Positions 11,901 to 23,369 of a stretch of DNA of 64,000 bases are shown in pieces. The first letter of the stretch is position 1, and each line of letters begins with the position of its first letter. The DNA comes from Marsupella aquatica. Lineage: Eukaryota; Marchantiophyta. The stretch lies in assembly GCA_973895155.1 (NCBI GenBank), contig OZ316893.1, positions 14,570,001-14,634,000 of the forward strand, written 5' to 3'. The position numbers and the translations under genes were made by a program. Under the pieces are notes generated by a model. It was not told the origin of the DNA. It did not search any database and saw only the letters and a program-made list of their open reading frames with translations.

Positions 11901-14470
11901 GATTGACCTGTGTAGATGGTACCACTAAGAACTCTTCCGAAGGAGTCAAAGACACTACAATCAGCCTTTGGGTATAACTTGGTAACGTTGACCATTAAAG
12001 GACCCTTTGAATTACATTCTTTCATAGATTGGGCCAAAGGAGTATCCTGTATACCAGTATAGGTATGCTCAACTCTGACTGATGCAGCATCCTTTGCTGA
12101 AGGTACGTGCTCCACCAACATGTCAGTAAATCCAGTAGTTCCCCCAAAAACAGAACTACACGCCAGTTTTAGTAGAGGCTTCACATTTAGCTTGTAAGCT
12201 GCATTACTTAAGGTAACACCAAGCTCAGCTAATGTCATTTCCACACTCTTTCTATGCTCTCCAATGACCTGGCTGTAAATCTTATACAACGGCTCCAGGA
12301 TAAACTGAACAAAGGATCTCTCTCCACCATTAGGAGGTGGCTTCCGCTTGAAAGATCTCGAGTCGGGGTGATAGTATAAATCTCCCCACAATCGGCTGGC
12401 AAACTTGGCTGCATCAAAGGGAATACCATGCAACTTCACATAAAGTTTGGCAAAAGACAAAAGGGTAAACGACCAGCCAGCTGTCGCACTGGCGAAGCAA
12501 ACGTTTCCTAAAACTGGGTCTACCACTACTGGCTCTCCGTTGCCTGCATAAGTGGCAAGAAGTCCATTTATCTCCTCTAATGTGTGACGAAGCTTATGGT
12601 ACGCATCTGTTGGCGGCAACTTCAGCTCAGTTATTAGCCTGTCGACCTGTCATAGAATTCAGTCCATCGAATCAGAAAAATACAATCCGCAGAAATAGCA
12701 CATCTCCTTTATCAGACGTACAATTGCAGCCACCCAATTCATCCCGAAAGTATTTCCAACCCCTCATCCTTCATACCTTACATTTGAGCGACAAAAAAGA
12801 ATGGCCCAAAACATGAACCAAAATGCACCTTATTAATCACCACCACAATTGGCAACCTGTCCTGCATGGCGTGTCTGATTGATCTTTCCGTATTCACCTG
12901 CAACATCACGTCCCAGGAAATCAAATGCAGAAATTGACCGTCATGCCACCCGTATTTCATAAGAAGAGTTTCGTACTAGGATAATAACACGATACCAACA
13001 TTTGATATACAGCTCACTAAGATTGAGTAGTAAGTGCCTTGGACATAAACTTTGCATGCGGTAAAACTCCACTGAAAAACCGAAAACTTCAAGACTGTAC
13101 ACAACTTTCCAAAGCAAGCACCACAAGCAGAGCTAGACTTGAAAATCCAAGATTACTAGATATATCGTTACAAAAAACATACCATGACACCTTCCACGGC
13201 ATCGACAACTAGGACCACACCATCCACCAACCGCAAAGCAGCAGTCATTTCGTCCGAGAAGTTGACATGGCCAGGGGTATCGATTATGTTACAGAGATAA
13301 GATTTGCCAGTGCTGTTCTCCAAGACCAATGACATGGGTATCGACTTGATTGAAATTTGACGCTCCTGTTCGTCAATTCGGGTGTCCGTGTATCTCAGAT
13401 GCTTTTCACTATTTGGATCCAGAGTCTTGATTTCATGTGTCTGCTCAACGAGCATGTCCATAATTAGGGTCTTTCCATGGTGGAGATGCCCAATGAGTGC
13501 CACATTTCTCACAAGAGCAGGGTTTCCCATCAATCCCAGCATAAAATCTGTCTGAACATAAGTCGATAGCCCATCTCTAGCCGCAACTTCGAAGTTCTTT
13601 GCTTTGATGGGTTTGATGATGGGCTCCTCCAGAGGCTGAGCGTCTTCATCCATAACCAATGTTTCCACTCCCTCCCCATAGACCTAATCAATCCAACAGC
13701 CGCATTAGAGTTCAAGACTGCCATGCGAGAGCCACATTATCGTGGCTCTCAGTGAAAAGTAAACCCTAACTTTATGCTTTAAGAAGGTTTCCAGCCTTAT
13801 GAGATGCCATCCATTTGCCCAATCACAATCCTCTCTATTTGCCATCCCAAGTGTCCAGAAGAGTGACGGAAGATATGCCAGCGCTCAAAATAACATCGGC
13901 CGAACACTCTTCCCAATTTCATAAAACTTGCCTGTGGTCTAGCTATGCTCACAGTAAAACAATGCACTTATGCCGTGGCGAAGTTTTTAGAACTGTGGGC
14001 GAGAAGGTCAATTTGGTGAAGAGCAACACTGGTGATAATGGAAATTCAGAATGCAGAACAGAACATAAAAGATCACCACAGTTTGTGGTGAGTGCTTAAG
14101 CGGAACTCTCCCTCGCCACAATGTAAAATACGCAACTCGATGAACTCGGAGCTCAAATGTACTAAAATTCAGGCTCGAGCTGCTCAAAGGGGAAAGTATT
14201 GCGTAGTACCTCCATGGCAGTGGGATAATATTTCTTATCCTCTGCCAATACAACAGCCCCGTCCGTATCCATATCGTCATCGTTAACATGCCCGTCTGGC
14301 TCGACATTGGCCAGCCACGCCTCGTCTCCATCGGTGAGACCATTCATATCCGGCCTGCCTAAGCCTCCTCGCTCATCTTCCTCCTCCTCCGCCTCCGACT
14401 CGTCCTCATCGGAATCGATTTCAGGTCCGATGTAGTTCCCGAACTCGTCATACAAAGTCTCATCCATCAC
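8985..14470 (-). CDS. U5 snRNP 116-kDa GTPase (Snu114/EFTUD2/CLO), 11 exons
   Basis: EF-2-like GTPase of the U5 snRNP that controls spliceosome activation and disassembly in the nucleus. Exons read on the minus strand: 14470-14210, 13683-13183, 12897-12829, 12646-11456, 11328-11230, 11074-10916, 10662-10577, 10166-9968, 9828-9718, 9494-9288, 9080-8985. Every junction is GT/AG and keeps frame; all introns are phase 0 except 10576-10167 (phase 2). The product is 992 residues, close to the roughly 987 of Arabidopsis CLO/GFA1. Residues 1-87 are the acidic Snu114-specific extension ([13 protein letters not shown]). G-domain motifs are GHLHHGKT (152-159), DTPGH (222-226) and NKVD (276-279). The rest follows the EF-2 domain order, for example [20 protein letters not shown], and ends in a Snu114-like tail ([16 protein letters not shown]). 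A second ATG follows the chosen start at once. No lesion is seen. Confidence 0.97.
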
Positions 14471-15255
14471 TGCTGTTGCCGCTGACGATTCTGCGCTACC
14501 TTCCTGCTGCTAGTGTTCCCAAGCGAAGTGAGGGCTCTCCCTAACAAAATTGTTGTCCCCTTGTTCGCAGGGAGAAAGCGCACGGGTAAGGGGAAAAACC
14601 GGACGAGTTTCTTAATTTTATACGTTGCTTGTTAGACCATGACAACCAAGAGTCCCGATTGCCGCAGACACGTTCAAGCAAACTGCAGGAGCCAACATTG
14701 AAGAAATTTTAGTACGTCGAATTCAAAGATCACTGAATGCTCGAAAAGTCCTTGCACAGACAGAGTGTTTGCAAGCTTAGATTCCTGCTGCGCCGAGCTT
14801 TGACAAAACGCTCCAACCCAAATGTAGTAGCGAACGAAACCGAAACAGAGAGATAGTAGAGCTAAGACAAGACTTCTGAGCAGGAGGAGCTTGAGAAGAT
14901 GCTTCGACCTAGTGTTGGCAAGCTAAAATTCTGCTGATGCTTGAACCAAATGTGGCAGCGAGCGAAACGGAGACCGAGTGTTTGTAGAGCTAAGATAAAA
15001 TTTCTTTGCGGGACGAGCTCGCGACAATACTTCGACTAAGTTGGTTGCCAACAACTCGAACGAGACACAGTTATTCCATGAGAGCTAAGATTGCTGCGCG
15101 GGCGTCATCGACCCGCACTTGGGAACGAATTGACGAATCAAACGAGCGCTCCCAAAAGCTTAGTAACAGAACGAGAGAGAGCACAACGAGTGGTCTAGGG
15201 TTTCGTGTGGTCATAGACCCTAAACCCTGTCCTCTTCTCTCAAATTTGAGAAACT
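14471..15255. other. Snu114 upstream region with degenerate tandem repeat
   Basis: The promoter and 5' leader of the minus-strand Snu114 gene must lie here. From about 14765 to 15200 an imperfect repeat of about 128 bp recurs, marked by 'gtagagctaaga' at 14856 and 14984 and by related 'gagctaagattgctg' near 15090. Telomere-motif-like 'accctaaaccct' occurs near 15220, a sequence often seen in plant promoters; its role here is inference. Confidence 0.5.
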
Positions 15256-16150
15256 AGCCCCACTTCTTTGAACGTGAATAAAGAGTACAATAAAAATATG
15301 ACCAAAACATATACCTTATTCACATTCTCTCATCTATAAAAAAAACCATGTCATCATTTTAATAACCATGCATACCATATGTTTTTTTATGCACATATGT
15401 TATGTTATGGTGGAGCCATAGAACCCATTTTGTATGTAAATAAAAATCATGACAAAAAGTATTCATGATTGTCATTTGATATCCATCATAGTCATGAATT
15501 TTCACATCTAGCCATGGAATTACTGCCTAGAGGCTTCATTCTAGAAGCCTAGTCCCTAATTCTAGTAGTTGACATTTTATAAGTAACATATTTGCTTCAT
15601 GTAGTCCAATACCAAACTTTTATCCTCAATCAACCCATGAGATTTTGGGTACCTTGATTTAAGGTCTACTAGCCCCCACTACCCGTTCTTTGAACGTGAA
15701 TAGTGAATAGTACAATAAAAATGTCATCAAAATATATTCTCTATTCATATTCTTTGAATGTAAATAGAACGATTAAAAAACCCATCATTTTAATAATCAT
15801 ATATAATATATCATTCTCTTTTATGTGCACATCATTCTTTTGTATGCACATCCATATGAGTTTTTCACATGCACATGATAGTCATATTTTTTGAAGGTTA
15901 ATAAAATAATAATAAAAACTATCATTTTAATAGTCATATATAATATACCATTCTTCTTTACGTGCATATTATTCTTTTTGTATGGACATCCATATGAGTT
16001 TTTCACATAGACATGATGACCATAGAGTTACGGTCTAAAGGCTTCACTCTAGACCTAGGCTCTTCAAAATAGACTTCAGTTGGTGCTTTTATAGTAAGAT
16101 CAAGGTCTATGAACACTCAATCAGCCCAAGAGATTTTGGGTACCTTGATT
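15256..16150. repeat. AT-rich dispersed repeat, two copies
   Basis: Two related copies begin near 15265 and 15686 with 'ctttgaacgtgaata', followed by 'agtacaataaaaat', 'tcattttaataa', and 'tatgcacat' phrases, and end around 'gacattttataagta'. The same family occurs at about 28965-29089 continuing at 34972-35160, and at 59038-59400. No coding capacity is seen, so it is probably a non-autonomous element whose class I cannot assign. Confidence 0.75.
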
Positions 16151-17329
16151 CAAGGTTTATTAGGGTCTATGAACAGTCTAGATCACTTAGGGGGTCTAGA
16201 TAACTTAGGGGTCTCATCAAGTAGCATTTTTCATTTTGGGGGTAGATCAAACATATACCTCCAAATGTTAATGTGTCCAAGGCAAAACAATCAAACTATA
16301 TAATTGTTTTTCATCTACTAGCCAAAATGTCTCTGCCTTGCAGATTATTGTGGATACTATGTGATCTTGAGTGGAAGTGTTGCACTCTATTGTGGATACT
16401 ACTCAAGGTCAAGTAGTCGTGTTATTGATTATAAGTCGGATAACCATGCACTTAGAAGCTATAGGGAATTAATGAGTCAGCCTAAACAATCAGATAATCA
16501 AGGAGTGTGTGCACTACCACAAGAGTGATCAGTTGGGTTCCGAAGAGGTGCACACTGGCACCTATAGGCTCATCTCATAATTAGTAAGAACCCTCACTTT
16601 AATTGACCGGCCACGGAGGCTGCCTGCCAGATTGACATTTATACATAGCATGAGAAAGGAATAGCAGGATTGCATGTTATAGTGTTTTAGATCTATTTAT
16701 CTTCCATCAGCGGATTTTGATGATGTTATAGTGCACCCAAGCCATCCACTCTAGCAATTGGTACTACAATAGGGATAAGGTTTTCTCATGAATTGATTAT
16801 TGAGAATTTCAATGCATATTTAGTACAATATTCTAAGCATTTTGATGTAAAACATTGAATTATCAGAGTACATTGTGGTTTAAACTAAGAATGAAGAGAA
16901 ATTGTGAATGGTATTGTGCTATAACTTGAAAAGAGAAATAATTAACTTTTTGCACATGGCATGTGCAAACCTCATTGTCCCTTCCCCCATTAGGGGACAT
17001 CCATATCCCACTTACAAACTTAGTTACGACACTCAATTTAAACCTTTAGATCATCACACTATTGCACTGTTTTGATTTCATTCCTTAATTTTGATTTTTT
17101 CTTTATTTTCTTGATGGGGTTTGCTTTTGCCCCACTCGTTTGAGTTTAGTGTTTTTCCACTCTTGACCTTATTTAATTTTACTCAGACAGTAGTACTTTG
17201 TTTTGCCCCTTTGTTACTAAATTGGTCCATTTCTTGATTCATTTATCCATCAATAGTAGGAAGACAATGAACCTTTATACAAGACTGCCAAGATTGAACC
17301 ACCCCACCCTCTCGCATCACTCTGCCTAA
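16151..17329. other. AT-rich intergenic, no gene recognised
   Basis: No open frame above about 65 codons and no motif. The phrase 'agattttgggtaccttgatt' near 15640 recurs near 16130, which suggests further repeat remnants. Confidence 0.45.
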
Positions 17330-17674
17330 TGTTAGGCTTAACTCTCAGGTCCAGAGTTACGACTATACCGCAAGTAAAGCTAACCTTAGTCACAGACTAG
17401 GTTAGATTAGTCATGGTGCACACACACTATACCCAAACGGTGTTTGCTTGGATAGTGAGAACTCAAGTTCATTGTTATGGAACCAGTTGAGAGATATGGA
17501 GAGTTGGTGTCGTGGATACTTGGTATGGCCGGTTAGGTTAGAATGCACTATAGTTCTTGTGTGTTCATGTGGACGTAACCTCATGTGGAAGTGGATCACG
17601 TATCTCTCTGTGTTGACTACTCGATCATTGGATGGTTATGGGCATGCTCTTATGAATGTCGTCAATGCTCAACA
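17330..17674. mobile_element. Diverged solo-LTR-like copy
   Basis: This 345-bp segment starts TGTTAGG and ends CTCAACA. It aligns along its right two thirds with the solo LTR at 35607-35950, sharing 'agttgagagat', 'cttggtatggccggt', 'cttgtgtgttc', 'cacgtatctctctgtgt' and 'atgctcaaca'. Flanking pentamers (cctaa and taaag) do not match, so either it is old or the ends are rearranged. The 130-codon frame at 17448-17840 crosses it and is not a gene. Confidence 0.65.
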
Positions 17675-18525
17675 TAAAGTTCCAATCCCCCCTTACAACA
17701 ATATACAACCCCCATTACAGCTCCAATCCGACCCTTTACAGAACCAAAAATTACGTTGCTTTTGCCACAAACAGGAATGTGCACATTTGTTATTGCTAAA
17801 AGTAGATCATTCCTGTTTGTGGCTGGTTGTGGTGATGTGACGCAACCTCATGGCAGAGAATTTGCAAGAGACCCCTAATGGAGGTCCGTAAATACACAAC
17901 CCCCATTACAGCTACAATCCCCCCTTACAGCAATATGCAATCCCCGTTACAGCTCCAATCGACCCTTTACAGAAATACACAACCCCCATTACAGCTGCAA
18001 TCCCCCCCCCCCCCCTTACAGCAACATACAATCCCCATTACAGCTCCAATCCTACCCTTTACAGAAATATACTACTCCCATTACAGCTCCAATCCCCCCT
18101 TACAGCAACATACAATCCCCATTACAGCCCCAATCCGACCCTTTACAGACATATACAACCCCCAATTACAGCTCCAATCCCTCCTTACAGTAACATACAA
18201 TCCCATTATAGCTCTAATCCTACCCTTTACATCAGTATACAACCCCCATTACAGCTCCAATCCGACCCTTAACAACAATATATAATCCCCATTACAGCTC
18301 CAATCCGACCCTTTAGAGCAATATACAACCCCCATTACAGCTCCAATTTGACCCTTTACAGCTCCAATCCGACCCTTTACAGCAATATACAATCCCAATT
18401 ACAGCTCCAATTCGACCCTTTAGAGCAATATATAACCCCCATTAGAGCCCTTTAGAGCAATATATAACCCCGAGTACAGCTCCAATCCGACCCTTTAGAG
18501 CAATATACAACCCCCATTACTCTGC
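17675..18525. repeat. Minisatellite with period near 42 bp
   Basis: About eighteen degenerate copies of a unit built from 'cccattacagctccaatc' and 'gaccctttacagcaatat' start right after the LTR-like end. The array is interrupted at about 17745-17885 by unrelated sequence containing a hairpin. The 135-codon frame at 17878-18285 is a translation of this repeat, not a gene. Confidence 0.9.
17765..17822. repeat. 15-bp perfect inverted repeat inside the minisatellite
   Basis: Arms 17765-17779 (ccacaaacaggaatg) and 17808-17822 (its exact reverse complement) enclose 28 bases. The hairpin lies within a non-repeat island that splits the minisatellite, so it may belong to a small inserted element. Confidence 0.8.
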
Positions 18526-19337
18526 TCACTCCCACAATCCTCGTGCGACGGGGCCCACGCTTCTCCAGATCCGGGCTCCGCTCCTCTCCTCTCCTCTCCT
18601 CTCCTCCAAAGCTTCGTGAACACTCGACGTCAAATCGATGGAAGAACGCAAACCTTGGTGAACACTCGACACCAAATCGATCGAAGAAGGCACTGCAGTC
18701 GTGGCGACGACCTCCATCTTCGATTCCGCCATCGCACGATACCCTCTGGTTTACCAGACGAGACAGGAAACAGAAACGGAACGCAGAATTGAATTGAGCC
18801 CCAAGTAACGTCTGGAGTTGATGCTGCGGTCGTCTCGTCGTCAAGCCGTGTGAGAAAGTGATCGAACAAGCGCGGCCAAGTGTCCGTGTGTGTGGAGGGG
18901 ACTGTGGTGATTGCGGTGATTGCGGCAGTGGTGTGTGGAGGACGTTTTGAAGGTTTTTTTTCTTTTTTCTTTCTCTTTCGGAGGGGTTGTTCGGCGGTTG
19001 GTTGGACTTGATTTCAGAGCGGTCAAGAAGTGACGGATGAATTCTGGCCTCGACACTTTTGGAGTGGGATAAATGTACTTTGGTGACTCGCGGAGAGCAT
19101 TCGAGCGGCTCGTGACATCCCGTCGTATGTGAAACTGACCGAAAAATCGCGGCTAGATTCGAGTGTGGAAGGGAGTCACGGTGTTTCCGCGTAAGGTGTG
19201 GACGTTGTGAAGGTCTGTTGTGCTTCGGAGGGGTTGTTTGACGGTTGGTTGGGGTTTTGATTCGCACGAGGAGGAGGACGAGCAGGGAAAGGCGGAGGGA
19301 GTCCGATTAAGAAGGGCCGGGGGTAAATTCAGAAACC
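18526..19337 (+). promoter_or_regulatory. Upstream region of the GRAM/WBP2-like gene
   Basis: GC content rises and a CTCCT microsatellite lies at about 18580-18606, followed by a 42-bp tandem pair (gtgaacactcgac near 18617 and 18659). The phrase 'ggaggggttgtt' recurs near 18980 and 19221. The 271-codon minus-strand frame at 18452-19267 has low-complexity composition and no motif, so I read this as promoter and 5' UTR of the gene at 19338. I saw no clear TATA box. Confidence 0.45.
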
Positions 19338-21561
19338 ATGGCGGTGAACCCGCAGCTTTACGGGAATGGCACACCGGTGCCGTTCGTGGACGAAATGTTT
19401 GTGCTGACTCGAGATCCGGTGGAGTTCCAAGTGGACAATCTTCCAGAGTAATTTTCCTGTCTCTGCCTTTCTGCTTCTCGCTTGAATTGTTTGTATCCGT
19501 CGAATGCCCTCTCTCCCTCAATTGAGACATGTTTCATGTTGTTTTCGTAACATTTCTCAATTGGTTTAGCGTTCTCCGTCCCGTTCGAAGTATTGAACAT
19601 GGAAGATATGTCCATTGCATACCCTATTTTGCCTTGGGGAGATGTCTGCAGTGTAACGCTCGAGTCTTTTCGGACATGGATAATTGCCCCGCATACGTGG
19701 CTGGAATTCTGATCCCCATTGTTTAAACGATCGCGATGTTTTGTCGGCCTCTCTGTGACCAGCAGTTGTTTGACCGTTAATTTGAGCCGGTCTCAGTACT
19801 AGAATTCGGCTCACACTGAGAAGAGTGGACCTCTTGTCCATATTAATCCGATATACTTCTTCAGTGAGCTTAGACTGTTGCGACTTGCCCTCACTCTGAG
19901 CTATCAAGGGCGGGGAGTTGTTACCGCACGTTTACTTGCTCACACCGGATGGGAATTCATTCTTCGTGAAAAATTGCGTGGTACTCGTCTAAGTTTGTTA
20001 GTCTCTTGAACTCCCACTCGCTAGGGTACATTCTATTTCATACTGGATTTTCGGAGTTTGAGTAATTCTCGTTGCTTAGGATGGAGGGTTTTCCATGGAG
20101 TTTCTTCTAGGCATCCCCGCAAGGTTTTAAATTATCCTACAATTGATTCACATGGATTCTGGACGGCTTTTCAGAACGTGTGCACTCCAATGATCTGGAA
20201 TCCGTTCATGTCCATAGTTTTTAAGAAGCGTTAATGAACATAATCATATCGGGTGGGTGTGCCGACATCAAGGCTGCTGAGTTGGGATGTGACTGACGAG
20301 GTTATTAATTCGTCTCTCTCAGTGCTCCAGGAGGCAAGCTGTCAGCGAAGGGGGCTATCTACATTTCCAACATCCGCATGGTTTTTGTTGCCAGCAAGCC
20401 CGTTGGACATATCGCTGCTTTTGACTTGCCACTGGTATGTGGTCTTTGCCTGATTGCATTATATTCTGTTTTTGTCAAATGGTTGCACCCTTCATTATCT
20501 CCTATGAATTGAAGTTGAAGGTTGACCGTCGCAAGGGCATGACTTTCCAGCATGCAAGCAAACACTGCAAGAAGAGGACCTCCTATGAAGTAGTGCATAA
20601 TATTCACTGTTTCTAATAAACTTTGTTCGATCCATCGCCATTTGCCTGTGGACAAGTCGGGAAAGAACAATATAATGTTTCACAGTAACTGCTACCGATG
20701 CCTGATCTTAGCTACTTGCACCTTGCAACAGCCGGGTAGGATGTGCTGACGATGTGATCGTTCCTATGCAGCTCTATATTCATGAAGAAAGATTCAATCA
20801 ACCCATATTCTTCTGTAACAATCTGTCAGGAAAAGTTCATCCTGTAAGTAAGCATTCCCTCCAAATGTGGCTATCTTGGTTGGTTCCTGGTTGCAGAGGC
20901 TTTTCCTTGACCGTCAGCGATAACTCCATAATTATTTCAAATTTTGACGGGTCATGGGACTTTATATTGATGCTGCACTGGAAAGTGTTTCTCAAAAGCG
21001 CCGGTCTTGTGGAATCACAGGTTGTACCCGAAGGACAACACAGGGCCCTTTACGGAGTTCATTCTTTTAAGGTTTTGTTCAAGGAAGGAGGTGTTGGAAC
21101 TTTCATTCCACTCTTCCTAAACCTCATAAGATCCATAAGAAATTTAAATGTTCCAGCTTCTGCGCCAGATTCCTCAGCCCCACCGTTCGATCCTATCCCA
21201 GCAGAGCAACAACCTGTCGATGACATCATTAGACACGCGTAAGTTTCTGTGTTTGTTGCCTAGAGCTCCGTCGAGAGGTCTGTGGATTTATGGCTCTCAG
21301 CACGTGAATTTGTATTTCAAGGGACTAGGTCTGGACCAAGTTCATCTTGGTTAAATCGTGAAAATAGTCAGATCCGTCCCAATTATTCTCGTGTTGATGA
21401 AGTTGCTGCAAATCTCCTTCACTAAGGCACGTTTTTGTAATTTCAGGTATGTGGACCCGAACGATCCGACAAAGCTTTATCTTCAGCAGCCATTTGATAA
21501 CCAACCGAGTCTCAGACGGCGTAAATACAATGCTCCTCTTCCTGCAGAAGGGCAACTTTAG
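19338..21561 (+). CDS. GRAM/WBP2-domain protein (At5g11680-like, UPF0664), five exons
   Basis: Exons 19338-19447, 20323-20434, 20772-20843, 21021-21238 and 21447-21561 join in frame through GT/AG sites to give 208 residues, about the length of the Arabidopsis relative (207). The start MAVNPQLYGNG and the blocks YISNIRMVFVASKPV, FNQPIFFCNN, FKEGGVGTFIPLFLNLI and YVDPNDPTKLYLQQP are hallmarks of this plant family. The N-terminal two thirds correspond to the WBP2/GRAM fold, which in other proteins binds lipids or partners. The PPxY motifs of animal WBP2 are not seen; the linker instead has APPFDPIP. The biochemical role in plants is, to my knowledge, not established. It looks intact. A CT-rich leader lies upstream; nothing else hints at regulation. 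Confidence 0.93.
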
Positions 21562-23369
21562 GACGTTTTGTGTTTGCATCAGTTAGAAGTTAGTCTTTTC
21601 CATGTAAGATTCACATGTCCACCGTCAAACGGATTTAACCTACTCTCCAGTTCCAGGTTCTGCCCGCACTCCCTCAATTACCGTTTGTACGGAAGTCACC
21701 GTCAAATACTAAGATTAAAGTCTACTCACTATTATACGTACACTCGGTGTTTGATTTAAATCATCCTGAAACAAGTTAGATAGAAGGTGGCAGATTGTTG
21801 ATGTAAATAAGAACGGAGTGGGTGATGCTCACGGCATTCACTGATACTCCGATTTTGCTTGTCCATCAGTTCTGCAATTGCAATCAGCTTTGGAGATTGC
21901 AGCCTAAAGAATTCCAGAATGAAACAGAAGACAGCCCAACGATCATTGAGTTTTTAGACAATTTGCTGTTTTTGAAGAGCTATCTGCAGGTGGCTTGCCT
22001 GAGGCCTACAAACTATTCCAGCTTCAAGTAAAGAACTGGCTTGGTACCTGATGACAGCGTGATGAGTTGAGCCTTGGAAATGCCTCAACTCGAGGTGCTT
22101 TTGGGTTGCAGTGGTCATGGCCGGCCAAAAACTCTACTTGACGTGTGGATGTCCAAATCAATTACGGCCCAGTGAAACCCTAGTGTAAGTGTAGCGCTGC
22201 TTTTGGTGCAAGCCTTGCTAATCATCGCTTCATATTTCCTTTTAATAAACAAATCGGCATTTGGTATGCGGAAATTCCTGAGTCCCATCTTGAACCTGGC
22301 CTGATTATTCACTGTCCAATTCTCAATCACCTTACTCCTCTAAATGGATTCTAATGGATTCTAACAGTGAAGTTAACTGGTGAAAGGTTTCCGTGTAACC
22401 CATGTCTTCCAAGACAGTACAACTCATTACGTCAAGGCAGAGGCGATAGATTTGCTGGAGGAACCGACCACGATTCCAAGAAGGTCGTAGCAAAATGAGA
22501 CGTGTCTTCTGTTTTGAGTTTCCATTGTGTGAGATTTTCTTCATAAATTATGCTGAGATTTCACCGTTACAATGCAATCCATCTTGTGACGTACTTCATA
22601 TGGGTCGGAACGTCATATCAAATTTGGTAACCTTCCTGCTGCCCGTTCTCATTATTTGAAGTAAGCCCTTAAATTTCAGTCCACATCCAGTCCACTGCAC
22701 ATGGCAAGGCCACATCTAACCAGCAGTTGCAGTAACACTGTTATCTACTCCGACTCCGTCCTTAAAAACGTTAAAAGACGCTTGTCCATCTTCGGCGTTG
22801 CAATCTGGAGGTATGTCCTCTGTAGAGAAGGTGGGTGATTTTGGCCAAATTGCAAACACTTGCAGTGAAGCCACCTTAAATTTCTGTATCGAGAACATGC
22901 CAGCTAGAATGTATACATGGATGGTCGTCCACTCTCAAAACAAATGCAGCGACGATCTTTTGCAACCAAGCTGGATGGAAAAAACACGATTCCAAGTATG
23001 GTCATGGTCTGTTCCTATTCGAAGGACTAGAGCCCACTAGAGCGGTAAAAGCTACTCCTCTACATCTTTGGGAACACCGGAAGTTGACAAATTATCTGGA
23101 CAGCGGCCTCTTTAACAAACTAAGCTATTTGGCTCCTGTAATCCGGTTCCACCTCCTTAGGTTGTTTCCTTGCATGCTCAAAATCCTGTCTCTCAGTAAA
23201 ACACTTCCTCCGCAGGCTTTATGGAGGTTTTTCTGGCAAAACTCGTTTTGTCCTGAAGTCAGTCAGGCAAAATAAATGTTCGTCTTATTGAGGCGCTCAA
23301 CGAACCGTCCGTCGCTTAGACAGCCTGTTCTCAACAAACGACCTCTACAATAAGTGGTCATACCAAAGG
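21562..23369. other. Intergenic between convergent genes
   Basis: This stretch holds the 3' UTRs of the GRAM gene (+) and the sugar transporter (-). A 60-codon minus frame at 22716-22898 looks mildly coding-like but has no family match and is not needed to complete the transporter. No other feature seen. Confidence 0.4.

Noticed and set aside
13755-13775. Telomere-motif-like aaaccctaac in Snu114 intron 1, and similar motifs near 15220 and 49414
   Set aside because: Single short matches expected by chance; not interstitial telomere arrays.
17878-18285. 135-codon open frame (+)
   Set aside because: It is a direct translation of the 42-bp minisatellite (recurring PITAPI).
17675-18525. CRISPR-like appearance of regularly spaced repeats
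   Set aside because: Units are contiguous and degenerate without unique spacers, and the genome is a plant; it is a minisatellite.
18452-19267. 271-codon open frame on the minus strand
   Set aside because: Composition is low-complexity (Pro, Ser, Arg, His, Thr), there is no motif, and it overlaps the promoter and leader of the GRAM gene and the end of the minisatellite.
22716-22898. 60-codon minus frame downstream of the transporter, considered as an alternative last exon
   Set aside because: The transporter already ends properly at 23370 with the family's last helix, and the frame matches nothing known.
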